From the NCBI GenBank assembly GCA_018711185.1, contig DVIQ01000019.1, positions 1 through 64,000 on the forward strand: DNA of 64,000 bases, given 5' to 3'. Of the stretch, positions 31,807 through 40,683 are shown piece by piece. Both the position numbers and the translations under genes were made by a program. The first letter of the stretch is position 1. Each line of letters opens with the position of its first letter. This DNA comes from Candidatus Limivivens intestinipullorum (GTDB lineage: Bacteria > Bacillota > Clostridia > Lachnospirales > Lachnospiraceae). The notes under the pieces were generated by a model. It worked only from the letters and a program-made list of their open reading frames with translations, made no database searches and was not told the DNA's origin.

Positions 31807-34800
31807 ATGAAAAAGAGAAGAGGATTCTGTTTTAAATGGCTGGGAATTTTTCTTATGCTGCTGTTTGGATTCACGGCAGGCGGAAAAACAGCGGAAGCCG
31901 CGGGCTACAGCCAGGATTACCGTTATTGGTCGCAAGGGTCTTCGGACTATATTCCAATGCGGCAGGTGGGCTGTTTGATTACAGCGCAGGCTAAGATGCT
32001 TTACGAAGCAAATGTAAACCGAAATGCGGATTTTAATCCGGATTACTGGTACAGATGGCTTTTGGCGAATGGGGGAATTGCCAGCAGCACAAGCCTGGAG
32101 ATATTGAATCATAATGTGCCGGAAAGATACGCGGCTTCGTTGGGGAAGAGCCTGACTTATCTGGGAGCAAGCGCTAATGTTGCGGACGCGCAGATTTGGT
32201 CCAATATTAATGCCGGGAAATATACGATTATTCATATTAAATCAGACAACAACACATATCATTGGGTGATGGTCGATAATAATACCTCAAAAGCAAAAGG
32301 GCAAATTTATATTTATGATTCCTTTTCCGGAGACCCTAATACCAGTTTTACAACTTATAATACTGGACCGCGGCCGCTGTCTGCTTATTCTAATCGAATT
32401 AAAATGCTCACTTATCAGGGAGGCGGGAATCCGTCAGACCGGGCGCCTCAGGGAAGTCTGGATTTTGCAACTGGCGGAACCGGAACTGTTCGTGTGGCAG
32501 GCTGGGCCTTTGACGCGGATACCCCGAAGCAACCTATTGCTGTCCATGTATATATTGGAGGAAATTCCGGTGACAGCGGCGCGGAATGCCATGGTATAGA
32601 CGCAAATTTATTAAGGCCGGACATTGGTACTGCGTATCAAAATTTAGGGATAGGAAACAATCATGGCTTTGACGCAACGATAAAAACCAGTAAAACGGGA
32701 ACGCAGCCAGTATACATTTATGCGATTAATTCACAATATGGAGGCAGCAGTCCGCAGATCGGTTATGGAATTGTCAATATTTCGAAAGATTCCTCGAAAC
32801 CAGTCATATCGAACATCAAAGTGACCAACATCACTCATACCGGTTATACGGTAAGCTGCACAGTGACAGATAACGTGGGGGTATCTAAAGTTCAGTTCCC
32901 TACATGGCGGAGACGGGATAGTTCAGCGGGTTGTATCTGGTATGACGGCGTCAAAAATGGGAATACCTGGTCTTTTACTTTTAAAGACGCCATATACAGC
33001 GATGAATATATGACGCATATTTACGCGTATGACACAGCGGGAAATTCAAGTTCTGCCAAGTGCGATGCGGTCTATTGTACGCAGAAAGGGAGCGCTCCGG
33101 CTATTGTAAACGGGGGAATCTATGTACTGCGTACTGCCTTAAACGAGAAGAAAGTAATAGACTGCGCGGATAACAGCAACGTATACCTGTGGGATTATAA
33201 CAGCGGCAAGGTTTCCTGGCAGCAATTCAAGATCGAGCAGGTAAGCGGCGGATACTATAGGCTTACGGCGATGAACGGCGGCAAGGTGCTGACGGTAAGC
33301 GGCGGAAACGCGAATGCGGGGGCGAATCTCGGACTCGCGCAGTGGAATGGTTCCGACGCGCAGTTATTTAAGTTTAACAGCGCGGGGAACGGTTATTATT
33401 TTATCGTATCGAAGCTGGGAAGCTATGTGGATGTGACAAACGGAACCACTGCGAATGGAACAAATGTCCAGATGTATTCTTACGGCGCGGTAAAAAATCA
33501 GAGCTGGAAGCTGGAGTTTGTAAAATGCACTTCTCATGTCTGGGATGACGGCGTGGTGACAAAAAAAGCTACATGTACAAAAGAAGGGGCAAAATTATAC
33601 CATTGTAAAAACTGTCCTGCAACAAAAATAGAGGCAATCCTGGTGGCAGGTCACAGGGCAGCAGCATGGAAGACGACAAAGGCGGCAACTTGTACGCAGA
33701 AAGGAATAAACTCCTACGTATGCGGGATTTGTCAGGAAGTTATTGCAACGGAAACGATTCCCGCGAAAGGCCATGGAGCAGGGACATGGAAAGTGACGAA
33801 AGCGGCCACGTGTACCCAGACCGGGATGAAAGCATATGTGTGCGGCACCTGCGGCGCTACCATTCGAAGCGAAGGGATTCCCGCTGCGGGGCACACGTAC
33901 CGAACGGTAACGGACAAGGCAGCGACTTGCACGGCAGCGGGCAGCCGGCATAAAGAGTGCAGTGTATGCGGGTATAAAGCGGGAAGCGAAACGATTCCCG
34001 CAAAAGGCCATGGAACGGGGACGTGGAAGGTGACGAAAGCGGCAACCTGCACTCAGGCGGGCACGAAAGCATATGTGTGCGGAGTCTGCGGCGGAACAAT
34101 CCGGAGCGAAGCAGTTCCTGCCGCGGGTCATACCTATCGCGTGGTGACCGATAAAAAGGCGACCTGTACGGCAGCGGGCAGCCGGCATAAGGAGTGCGAT
34201 GTCTGCGGGCATAAAGCGGGAAGCGAAACCATAGCGGCAGCAGGCCATCAGTATGGGGCTTACCTGGTTATGAAAAAGGCTACGATTTCCAGCACCGGCA
34301 TAAAAAAGCGCACCTGTCAAATCTGCAAGGCATCTGAGACCAAAAGAATTTCGAAGCTGAAAGCATCGATCAAGGTAGAAAAGACGAGGCTCAGCGTTGG
34401 CGTGAAAAAGACGGTCTCGGCTCCTAAGGTGACTTATCAGCGTGGCGATAAGATACAGAGCTGGAAGTCGGCCAACAAGGCCATTGCGACCGTATCGAAA
34501 AGCGGAAGAATTACCGGGAAAAAGGCCGGAACCACGACGATTACGGTTCGGCTGAAAAGCGGAAAAACCGCGAAAATCAAGGTGACGGTCAAGAAAACCG
34601 TCACGCCGAAAATAAAACTGAACCGGACTAAGGTTACGTTGAAAAAGGGAAAAGCGTACTCATTAAAGATCAGCGTTACACCGCAGAGCATTCGGAACAA
34701 GATCAAGTTTACCAGTTCTAATAAGAAGGTGGCTGTGGTCAGCAGCAAAGGAAAAATTACGGCGAAAAGGAGGGGAAGCGCGACAGTCAAAGTTTATTAC

Positions 34801-34839
34801 GGGAAGGTTTCCGCAAAATGCAGGGTTACCGTGAAGTGA
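31807..34839 (+). CDS. Secreted modular protein: C39-like peptidase, ricin-type lectin, CxxC repeats, BIG2
   Basis: 1010 residues. Signal peptide 1-33 ends AEAAG. Domains by eye: C39-like cysteine peptidase (about 35-205; likely Cys in RQVGCLITAQ near 57, His in NTYHWVMVDN near 158), a GWAFD-type beta domain (214-325), a Bsp-like Ig domain (330-420), a ricin B-type lectin (430-570), seven CxxC units (573-850) of the KAATCTxxGxxxYVCxxC type related to those at the window start, and two BIG2 Ig-like domains to the C-terminus. No sortase signal. A secreted protease or amidase that binds sugar or cell wall is the simplest reading. The GGGAAGG site precedes the ATG. Confidence 0.82.
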   Translation: MKKRRGFCFKWLGIFLMLLFGFTAGGKTAEAAGYSQDYRYWSQGSSDYIPMRQVGCLITAQAKMLYEANVNRNADFNPDYWYRWLLANGGIASSTSLEILNHNVPERYAASLGKSLTYLGASANVADAQIWSNINAGKYTIIHIKSDNNTYHWVMVDNNTSKAKGQIYIYDSFSGDPNTSFTTYNTGPRPLSAYSNRIKMLTYQGGGNPSDRAPQGSLDFATGGTGTVRVAGWAFDADTPKQPIAVHVYIGGNSGDSGAECHGIDANLLRPDIGTAYQNLGIGNNHGFDATIKTSKTGTQPVYIYAINSQYGGSSPQIGYGIVNISKDSSKPVISNIKVTNITHTGYTVSCTVTDNVGVSKVQFPTWRRRDSSAGCIWYDGVKNGNTWSFTFKDAIYSDEYMTHIYAYDTAGNSSSAKCDAVYCTQKGSAPAIVNGGIYVLRTALNEKKVIDCADNSNVYLWDYNSGKVSWQQFKIEQVSGGYYRLTAMNGGKVLTVSGGNANAGANLGLAQWNGSDAQLFKFNSAGNGYYFIVSKLGSYVDVTNGTTANGTNVQMYSYGAVKNQSWKLEFVKCTSHVWDDGVVTKKATCTKEGAKLYHCKNCPATKIEAILVAGHRAAAWKTTKAATCTQKGINSYVCGICQEVIATETIPAKGHGAGTWKVTKAATCTQTGMKAYVCGTCGATIRSEGIPAAGHTYRTVTDKAATCTAAGSRHKECSVCGYKAGSETIPAKGHGTGTWKVTKAATCTQAGTKAYVCGVCGGTIRSEAVPAAGHTYRVVTDKKATCTAAGSRHKECDVCGHKAGSETIAAAGHQYGAYLVMKKATISSTGIKKRTCQICKASETKRISKLKASIKVEKTRLSVGVKKTVSAPKVTYQRGDKIQSWKSANKAIATVSKSGRITGKKAGTTTITVRLKSGKTAKIKVTVKKTVTPKIKLNRTKVTLKKGKAYSLKISVTPQSIRNKIKFTSSNKKVAVVSSKGKITAKRRGSATVKVYYGKVSAKCRVTVK

Positions 34840-34868
34840 AAAAGTTTGGATCAGGAGGAAGAGGGAAG

Positions 34869-36506
34869 ATGGAAAGAAAAATGTGGAATTTAAAAAAAGG
34901 TTTTGGGCTTCTTGGGGTTTTCCTGGCGGCAATGTTTTGCTTATCTGTCAAAGTGCATGCGGATAATTTGACTCTGTATGCGCCGAATGTTGAGGGATAT
35001 ATTTCTGTTTTATCCAGTGAAGGTCCGACAGGGGAGGCGCTGCCGGCTGGTGTTGCTTATGACGCGGCTACCAATACTCTTACTTTAAATAATGCAACGA
35101 TTAAAGAAGTAAGTTGGAATGGAAACCGGAATCTGCAAATTAAATTAATTGGAAGAAACGTAGTAGAAGATGGGTGGGATGTGTTTCAATTTGGAGGCAA
35201 TGGCACAGTAACGATAAGCGGTGGTGGAAGTCTGGAATGTGAAGACGCAAGGATGCTTTTTTGCTTTACGAATCATTCATATCAAGATTTAATCAATGTA
35301 GTATTGGAGAACATTACAATTAAAACAAATGCATCTACAATCTATTACGGTACAGCGGAAAATTTAACGATATCCAATTCGCGAATATTCGCAGATAGAT
35401 CTGCACAGTATGATTCGGTTGACGCGCCTACAATTGCACTGACAACGGGAATGTATTTGAGTGATAATACGCTGAATTCCTGGAATAATACGATTAAGGA
35501 TAATATTATTGGCGGAAAACTTGTTATTTCCAACTCTACTATAGAACTGAAAGGGTATGGAGGAATGGGCGCGGCTCTGGCCTGCAACCAATATCAGCTT
35601 TCTGGTGTGAGGTATTATACAGGAGACGGAAAAGCGGAATATCAGATGCGAAATCTATTTCGCGAGTATGATTTCAGGCAGTTATATGAAGGAAACTATC
35701 TGCTGATAACTCCGGAAGACAAAAACCTTCCGATTTTGTCCGACTTAGATGACGATACCAGTTCTTCTGCCCACGGTTCAATCCGCCTGCCGGCGGGGGA
35801 GAAAATCAACGGAGGGTATGAGTATTTTTATCCTTCCGGCAGAAAAATCACCGTCAAGGTAACCCCGGACGAAGGCTATGAATTCGATTATCTTCTGGTA
35901 AACGGCAAAAAAGTGAGCAAAACCAGCTTTACGATGCCCACCAAGGATACGGTGGTGCGCGGTGTCTTTAAAAAGAAGAATGTGAAAATCAAAAAGATCA
36001 GCCTCACCGCCCAGTCCACAAAAATAGCCGCCGGCAAAAAGGTGAGTCTGACTGCCAAGCTCACGCCCTCCAAGGTGACGAATTCGAAGTTAAAATGGAG
36101 TACCAGCAACAAAAAATACGCTGTAGTATCCTCAAAGGGCGTTGTCACCACGAAGCGCGCGGGCGCGGGAAAAACGGTAACCATTATAGCGCGGGCGACA
36201 GACGGAAGCCGCAAGCAGGCAAAAATCAGGATCAAAATTTTGAAAAACGCGGTGAAAAAAATCACGCTGAAAGCGCCGAAGACCTTAACGGCCGGAAAGA
36301 AGGCGAAGATCACCGCAAAGGTGACGGCAGAAAGCGGGGCAAATAAGACTCTGGTATACTCCTGTAGCAATAAGAAGTACGCAACCGTAAATTCCAAAGG
36401 AACCGTGACGGCGAAGAAAGCGGGAAAGGGAAAGACCGTGACCATTACGGCACGGTCTGTGGATGGAAGCGGAAAGAAAGCTTCTGTGAAAATAAAGATT
36501 AAATAA
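34869..36506 (+). CDS. Secreted protein with two BIG2 domains
   Basis: 545 residues from ATG 34869 (site GGAGGAAGAGGGA). Signal peptide about 1-31 (FLAAMFCLSVKVHA). Residues 35-290 are beta-rich repeats of the NTLTLNNATI and NLTISNSRIF type, about 300-370 resembles an InlB-like repeat (GYEFDYLLVNGKKV..FTMPTKDTVVRGVF), and two lysine-rich BIG2 domains follow (375-460, 462-545) like those ending the preceding protein. It lies 29 bases downstream of that gene, so the two are likely coexpressed. The lysine-rich C-terminus may hold it to the anionic wall. Function unknown. Confidence 0.78.
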   Translation: MERKMWNLKKGFGLLGVFLAAMFCLSVKVHADNLTLYAPNVEGYISVLSSEGPTGEALPAGVAYDAATNTLTLNNATIKEVSWNGNRNLQIKLIGRNVVEDGWDVFQFGGNGTVTISGGGSLECEDARMLFCFTNHSYQDLINVVLENITIKTNASTIYYGTAENLTISNSRIFADRSAQYDSVDAPTIALTTGMYLSDNTLNSWNNTIKDNIIGGKLVISNSTIELKGYGGMGAALACNQYQLSGVRYYTGDGKAEYQMRNLFREYDFRQLYEGNYLLITPEDKNLPILSDLDDDTSSSAHGSIRLPAGEKINGGYEYFYPSGRKITVKVTPDEGYEFDYLLVNGKKVSKTSFTMPTKDTVVRGVFKKKNVKIKKISLTAQSTKIAAGKKVSLTAKLTPSKVTNSKLKWSTSNKKYAVVSSKGVVTTKRAGAGKTVTIIARATDGSRKQAKIRIKILKNAVKKITLKAPKTLTAGKKAKITAKVTAESGANKTLVYSCSNKKYATVNSKGTVTAKKAGKGKTVTITARSVDGSGKKASVKIKIK

Positions 36507-36521
36507 GGACGAAGCAAGGCT

Positions 36522-36550
36522 CCCGGAGCAGACACTCCGGGACTTGTTTG
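36522..36550 (+). terminator. Terminator after the secreted protein gene
   Basis: CCCGGAG (36522-36528) pairs with CTCCGGG (36535-36541), followed by a broken T run. Confidence 0.65.
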
Positions 36551-36662
36551 TGTAATACGCCTGCTAAGTGAACAGCAATGCCGTGAACTGGCTGCGGTAT
36601 AGTACCGGACAGGGGCTCTCCTGACCCGGTCGGAGAAAAAATATTTTGTAAAGAAAAAATAC

Positions 36663-36691
36663 TTGACAGAACCACCTTTTTCGTATATGAT
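36663..36691 (+). promoter_or_regulatory. Promoter of the ylxM-ffh operon
   Basis: TTGACA at 36663-36668 and TATGAT at 36686-36691, spacer 17. Confidence 0.8.
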
Positions 36692-36708
36692 AGCAAAGGT
36701 GACTGCGT

Positions 36709-37026
36709 ATGGAAAAATTTGTGGAACAAACGCTGCTGTATGATTTCTACGGCGAGCTGCTTACCGAGCACCAGAGAAGCGTCTATGAGGACGCGGTTTT
36801 GAACGATTATTCCTGTACGGAAATCGCCCAGGAGCGGGGGATCAGCCGGCAGGGAGTTCATGATTTGATTCGGCGCTGTGACCGCATTCTTCGGGGGTAT
36901 GAGGAAAAGCTGCATCTGGTGGAGCGTTTTCTGAAGATCCGGGGAAAGGTGGAGGAGATCCAGGAGCGGGCGGAGGAGCCGGAGACAGTGCGGGCCTTGT
37001 CCAGAGAGATATTAGAGGAGTTATAG
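36709..37026 (+). CDS. ylxM: YlxM family SRP-associated DNA-binding-like protein
   Basis: 105 residues with a helix-turn-helix like sigma region 4 (about 18-60; LTEHQRSVYEDAVLNDYSCTEIAQERGISRQGVHDLIRRC). YlxM is nearly always encoded before ffh in Firmicutes and associates with SRP in some species. Only 18 bases separate the -10 from the ATG, so the leader is very short or absent. It ends one base before ffh. Confidence 0.92.
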   Translation: MEKFVEQTLLYDFYGELLTEHQRSVYEDAVLNDYSCTEIAQERGISRQGVHDLIRRCDRILRGYEEKLHLVERFLKIRGKVEEIQERAEEPETVRALSREILEEL

Positions 37027-37027
37027 C

Positions 37028-38374
37028 ATGGCATTTGAAAGCTTAACGGAAAAACTTCAGAATGTATTCAAGAACCTGCGCAGCAAAGGACGCCTGACGG
37101 AGAATGATGTAAAGACTGCTCTGAAAGAGGTAAAGATGGCGCTGCTGGAAGCGGACGTCAGCTTTAAGGTTGTCAAGCAGTTTATCAAGACTGTCCAGGA
37201 AAGGGCCGTCGGTCAGGACGTGATGAACGGACTGAATCCCGGCCAGATGGTAATTAAAATTGTAAATGAAGAGCTTACGGCTCTCATGGGTTCTGAGACG
37301 AAGGAGATCGAGCTTCAGCCCGCTAGGGATGTGACAGTGATCATGATGGCCGGACTTCAGGGTTCCGGTAAGACCACCACCAGCGCGAAGATCGCGGGAA
37401 AGCTGAAGTCAAAGGGAAGAAAGCCTTTGCTGGTGGCCTGTGACGTTTACCGTCCCGCGGCGATTCAGCAGCTCCAGATTAACGGAGAGAAGCAGGGCGT
37501 CGAAGTATTCAGTCTCGGAGACAAGGCAAACCCGGTGGATATTGCCAGGGAAGCCATTGATTACGCCAAAAAAGGCGGGTTTAACGTTGTCATTCTCGAT
37601 ACGGCAGGCCGGCTTCACATTGATGAGGCCATGATGGAAGAGCTTTCCAGAATCAAGGAAGCCATAACCGTCCACCAGACCATTCTTGTGGTGGATGCCA
37701 TGACCGGCCAGGACGCGGTAAACGTGTCCGAGATGTTTAATAATAAGATAGGAATTGACGGTGTCGTCCTCACAAAGCTGGACGGCGATACCAGAGGCGG
37801 AGCGGCCCTTTCCATCCGGGCCACCTGCGGAAAGCCCATCCTTTATGTGGGTATGGGAGAAAAGCTTGAGGATCTGGAGCAGTTTTATCCGGACCGCATG
37901 GCTTCCAGAATCCTGGGCATGGGAGACGTGATCAGTCTCATTGAAAAGGCCCAGATGAACATAGATGAAGAAAAAGCCAGAAGCATGGAGCAGAAGCTCA
38001 AGAAAGCGCAGTTTGGCTTTGACGATTACCTGGAAAGCATGAACCAGGTAAAGAAAATGGGCGGTATCGGAAAGATCCTGCAGATGATGCCCGGTGTGGG
38101 GTCCCAGATGAAGCAGCTTGAGGATGCCGTAGACGAAGGAAAGATGGCGCAGATCGAAGCCATGATCCTTTCCATGACGCCTAAGGAGCGGGCGAATCCG
38201 GATATCCTGAATATTTCCAGGAAACGCAGGATTGCGGCCGGCGCCGGCGTGGACATCGCGGAGGTGAACAAGCTGGTAAAGCAGTTTGAACAGTCCCGGA
38301 AGATGATGAAGCAGATGGGCGGCATGATGAACGCAAAAGGCGGTAAAAGAGGCAAGCTTCGGCTTCCCTTTTAA
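37028..38374 (+). CDS. ffh: Signal recognition particle protein Ffh
   Basis: 448 residues. N domain, GTPase G domain (GLQGSGKTTTSAKIAG about 105, DTAGRLHIDE, TKLDGDTRGG) and the methionine-rich M domain (about 300-440; MMPGVGSQMKQ, KMMKQMGGMM) that binds SRP RNA and signal sequences. Starts one base after the ylxM stop. Works with FtsY at 24464. No SRP RNA gene was recognised in the window. Confidence 0.98.
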   Translation: MAFESLTEKLQNVFKNLRSKGRLTENDVKTALKEVKMALLEADVSFKVVKQFIKTVQERAVGQDVMNGLNPGQMVIKIVNEELTALMGSETKEIELQPARDVTVIMMAGLQGSGKTTTSAKIAGKLKSKGRKPLLVACDVYRPAAIQQLQINGEKQGVEVFSLGDKANPVDIAREAIDYAKKGGFNVVILDTAGRLHIDEAMMEELSRIKEAITVHQTILVVDAMTGQDAVNVSEMFNNKIGIDGVVLTKLDGDTRGGAALSIRATCGKPILYVGMGEKLEDLEQFYPDRMASRILGMGDVISLIEKAQMNIDEEKARSMEQKLKKAQFGFDDYLESMNQVKKMGGIGKILQMMPGVGSQMKQLEDAVDEGKMAQIEAMILSMTPKERANPDILNISRKRRIAAGAGVDIAEVNKLVKQFEQSRKMMKQMGGMMNAKGGKRGKLRLPF

Positions 38375-38440
38375 GCAATAAATGGCGGACGCTTTGACGG
38401 ACGCTCCAGGTTACTGGATAAATTCAAGGAGGTGAAAGAA

Positions 38441-38686
38441 ATGGCAGTAAAGATCAGACTGAGAAGAATGGGCCAGAAGAAGGCTCCTTTCTATAGAATC
38501 ATTGTGGCAGATTCCAGATCTCCCAGAGACGGAAGATTTATCGAGGAAATCGGTACCTATGATCCGAATACCGATCCCAGCGTATTCAAGATCAACGAGG
38601 AGCTGGCTAAGAAGTGGCTGGCAAACGGCGCTCAGCCTACTGAGGTAGTAGCGAAGCTGTTTAAGATCGCCGGCATTGAAAAATAA
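38441..38686 (+). CDS. rpsP: Ribosomal protein bS16
   Basis: 81-residue small-subunit protein with the family start [27 protein letters not shown] lies 8 bases before ATG 38441; the in-frame GTG at 38432 overlaps that site. First ribosomal gene of the rpsP-khpA-rimM-trmD-rplS group. Confidence 0.98.
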   Translation: MAVKIRLRRMGQKKAPFYRIIVADSRSPRDGRFIEEIGTYDPNTDPSVFKINEELAKKWLANGAQPTEVVAKLFKIAGIEK

Positions 38687-38743
38687 AGACAGCAGATTAT
38701 TGGCCCGTCGCCTGCGCGCCAGTGAAAGACAGAGGTGAGCAGA

Positions 38744-38974
38744 ATGAAGGAATTAGTGGAAGTAATTGCAAAATCTCTTGTTGAAGCTCCGGATGAGGTC
38801 GTTGTCACGGAAAAAACCAACGGCAAAACGACGGTTCTGGAGCTGAAGGTTGCGCCTTCCGATATGGGGAAGGTCATTGGAAAGCAAGGCAGGATTGCCA
38901 AGGCGATCCGCGCCGTTGTGAAGGCTGCAGCGTCCAGGGAAGATAAAAAGATTATTGTGGATATTCTGCAATAA
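38744..38974 (+). CDS. khpA: KH-domain RNA-binding protein KhpA
   Basis: 76 residues, a single KH domain with GKVIGKQGRIAKAIR as the GxxG RNA-binding loop. KhpA works with KhpB in RNA chaperone functions and cell elongation in Gram-positives. Start ATG 38744 follows AGAGGTGAG; the GTG nine bases upstream is less likely. Normal position between rpsP and rimM. Confidence 0.95.
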   Translation: MKELVEVIAKSLVEAPDEVVVTEKTNGKTTVLELKVAPSDMGKVIGKQGRIAKAIRAVVKAAASREDKKIIVDILQ

Positions 38975-38986
38975 AGAAAAAGAAAG

Positions 38987-39010
38987 ACCTCGTACCACAC
39001 GGGGTTTTTT
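38987..39010 (+). terminator. Hairpin with T-tract inside the ribosomal operon
   Basis: ACCTCGT (38987-38993) pairs with ACGGGGT (38999-39005) including one G-U pair, then TTTTTT. It lies between khpA and rimM and could lower expression of the downstream modification genes relative to rpsP. Confidence 0.6.
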
Positions 39011-39031
39011 CTGTTCATATGGAGAAATGAC

Positions 39032-39544
39032 ATGGAAAGATATTTGCAGGTCGGGGTCATCACCGCAACCCACGGGTTAAAAGGAGAGGTAAAGGTTTTT
39101 CCGACAACGGATGATCCCGGAAGATTTGATGATCTGAAAGAAGTATTTCTGGACACCGGAAAGGGACTTACGCCGCTGGAAATTGCGTCTGTACGCTATT
39201 TTAAGCAGTTTGTGATCCTGCGGTTCCGGGGCTATGACAATATTAACGATGTGGAGGGCTGGAAGCGCTTTCCTCTTCTGGTGGACAGAGAGCATGCGGT
39301 TCCCCTTGGGGAGGACGAAAATTTTATCGCGGATCTCATCGGGCTGCAGGTGCGGACAGAGGACGGAGAGGAGCTGGGCATTCTGAAGGATGTGCTGCTT
39401 ACCGGGGCGAACGATGTATATGTGGTGGAGACGCCAGAGAAAAAGGAAATCCTTATCCCGGCCATCAAGCAGTGTATCCTTCAGGTGGCGCCTGAAGAGG
39501 GCTATATGATCGTGCATCTCCTGGACGGCCTTCTGGATCTTTGA
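39032..39544 (+). CDS. rimM: Ribosome maturation factor RimM
   Basis: 170 residues; 30S maturation factor that binds uS19. N-terminal RimM domain (VGVITATHGLKGEVKVFP) and C-terminal PRC-barrel (about 95-170; LIGLQVRTEDGEELGILKDVL). The ribosome binding site is weak. In most relatives rimM and trmD overlap or nearly touch; here a 134-bp element separates them by 202 bases. Confidence 0.96.
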   Translation: MERYLQVGVITATHGLKGEVKVFPTTDDPGRFDDLKEVFLDTGKGLTPLEIASVRYFKQFVILRFRGYDNINDVEGWKRFPLLVDREHAVPLGEDENFIADLIGLQVRTEDGEELGILKDVLLTGANDVYVVETPEKKEILIPAIKQCILQVAPEEGYMIVHLLDGLLDL

Positions 39545-39576
39545 CGACCCGGCGGAAAGAAATTTGCGGATTTCGA

Positions 39577-39710
39577 GTAACAGTTCAGCTTTGCTGAACT
39601 GTTACATGCAAAATCCATTTAAAATCGCCTGCGGCGATGGGATTTTGCACTTCTGAATCATGTTTTTACGGTCCGCGCAGCATGTGCGCAGACCTGGGCT
39701 GAACTGTTGC
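39577..39710 (+). mobile_element. 134-bp mobile element with perfect 8-bp target duplication inside rimM-trmD
   Basis: Left end GTAACAGTTCAGC and right end GCTGAACTGTTGC are inverted repeats with one mismatch. GATTTCGA occurs directly before (39569-39576) and directly after (39711-39718). Inside are three hairpins: the left-end palindrome, TGCAAAATCC/GGGATTTTGCA with ATCGCC/GGCGAT, and GGTCCGCGCA/TGCGCAGACC. No coding capacity, so it is a MITE-like element needing a transposase from elsewhere. Confidence 0.88.
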
Positions 39711-39746
39711 GATTTCGAACAGCGCAGAGAAAGGCTTGGAACAGTT

Positions 39747-40475
39747 ATGAACTATTATGTGATGACGCTTTTTCCCGATATGATTTCCCAGGGAGTTGGG
39801 ACAAGCATTACCGGAAGGGCTATGGAGAAGGGGATTATCAGCCTGCATACGGTAAATATCCGGGATTTCGCGGGAAACCGTTACGGGAAGGTGGATGATT
39901 ACCCCTACGGAGGCGGGGCCGGCATGGTGATGCAGGCGGAGCCGGTTTACGGAGCCTATGAGGCGGTGTCCGCCATGGCCGGAAAGCGGCCGAGGCTTGT
40001 CTATCTGACGCCCCAGGGGCGGGTTTTTAATCAGAAGATGGCGCAGGAAATGGCGCAGGAGTCGGATCTGGCCTTTCTGTGCGGCCATTATGAGGGGATC
40101 GACGAGCGGGTGCTGGAAGCCATTGTGACGGACTTTGTATCCATCGGGGATTATGTGCTCACCGGCGGAGAACTGCCGGCTATGGTGATGATCGACGCCA
40201 TCGCCAGGATGGTTCCGGGAGTCCTCTCCAATGAACAGTCCGGAGTTTCCGAATCCTTTTCTGACGGTCTTCTGGAGTATCCCCAGTACAGCCGGCCGGA
40301 AAACTGGAGGGGACGCCAGGTGCCTTCGGTGCTTTTGTCCGGCCATCACGGGAACGTGGAGAAATGGCGGCGGGAGCAGTCCATTCTGCGGACGGCAAAA
40401 TACCGGCCGGATCTTTTGAAAAACGCGGAATTGACGGAAAAGGAAAAAAACTGGCTGCGTATGCAGACGCAATAA
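39747..40475 (+). CDS. trmD: tRNA (guanine37-N1)-methyltransferase
   Basis: Methylates G37 of tRNAs to prevent frameshifting. 242 residues, knotted SPOUT fold; LCGHYEGIDERVLE and the AdoMet loop IGDYVLTGGELPAMVMIDA are diagnostic. Start ATG 39747 matches the family N-terminus MNYYVMTLFPDM; the longer frame from 39660 begins inside the mobile element. The ribosome binding site is weak (AAAGG 14 bases upstream), possibly because the element replaced the native spacing. Confidence 0.97.
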   Translation: MNYYVMTLFPDMISQGVGTSITGRAMEKGIISLHTVNIRDFAGNRYGKVDDYPYGGGAGMVMQAEPVYGAYEAVSAMAGKRPRLVYLTPQGRVFNQKMAQEMAQESDLAFLCGHYEGIDERVLEAIVTDFVSIGDYVLTGGELPAMVMIDAIARMVPGVLSNEQSGVSESFSDGLLEYPQYSRPENWRGRQVPSVLLSGHHGNVEKWRREQSILRTAKYRPDLLKNAELTEKEKNWLRMQTQ

Positions 40476-40479
40476 CCGG

Positions 40480-40566
40480 GAACAGTTCAGCCCAGGTCTG
40501 CGCATAAGCTGCGCGGACCGTAAGAACGTGATTCAGGAGTGCAAAAATCGGAGTGCAAAAATCCCA
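40480..40566 (-). repeat. Truncated copy of the 134-bp element
   Basis: Right end GAACAGTTCAGCCCAGG, the GC-rich hairpin and GTAAGAACGTGATTCAGG are present in reverse orientation; the copy stops after TGCAAAAATCCC. GGAGTGCAAAAATC is duplicated inside it. It lies between trmD and the rplS promoter. Confidence 0.85.
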
Positions 40567-40604
40567 TAAAACATCTTGCAATCAGAAATGTTTTATGGTA
40601 GAAT
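40565..40604 (+). promoter_or_regulatory. rplS promoter inside a 10-bp inverted repeat
   Basis: TTGCAA (40576-40581) and TAGAAT (40599-40604) with a 17-base spacer. CATAAAACAT (40565-40574) and ATGTTTTATG (40588-40597) are perfect inverted repeats that enclose the -35, an operator-like layout. The 80-base leader that follows could hold an L19-type autoregulatory structure, which I could not verify. Confidence 0.65.
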
Positions 40605-40683
40605 CAGACATGTTGTGAACGACGAGATGGTCCTCTGCTACCAGAAGGTATTAAGAACATCCAAGATTATGAGGAGGAACACA

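Noticed and set aside
39660..39746. TrmD start at 39660
   Set aside because: It lies inside the mobile element; the family N-terminus begins at 39747.
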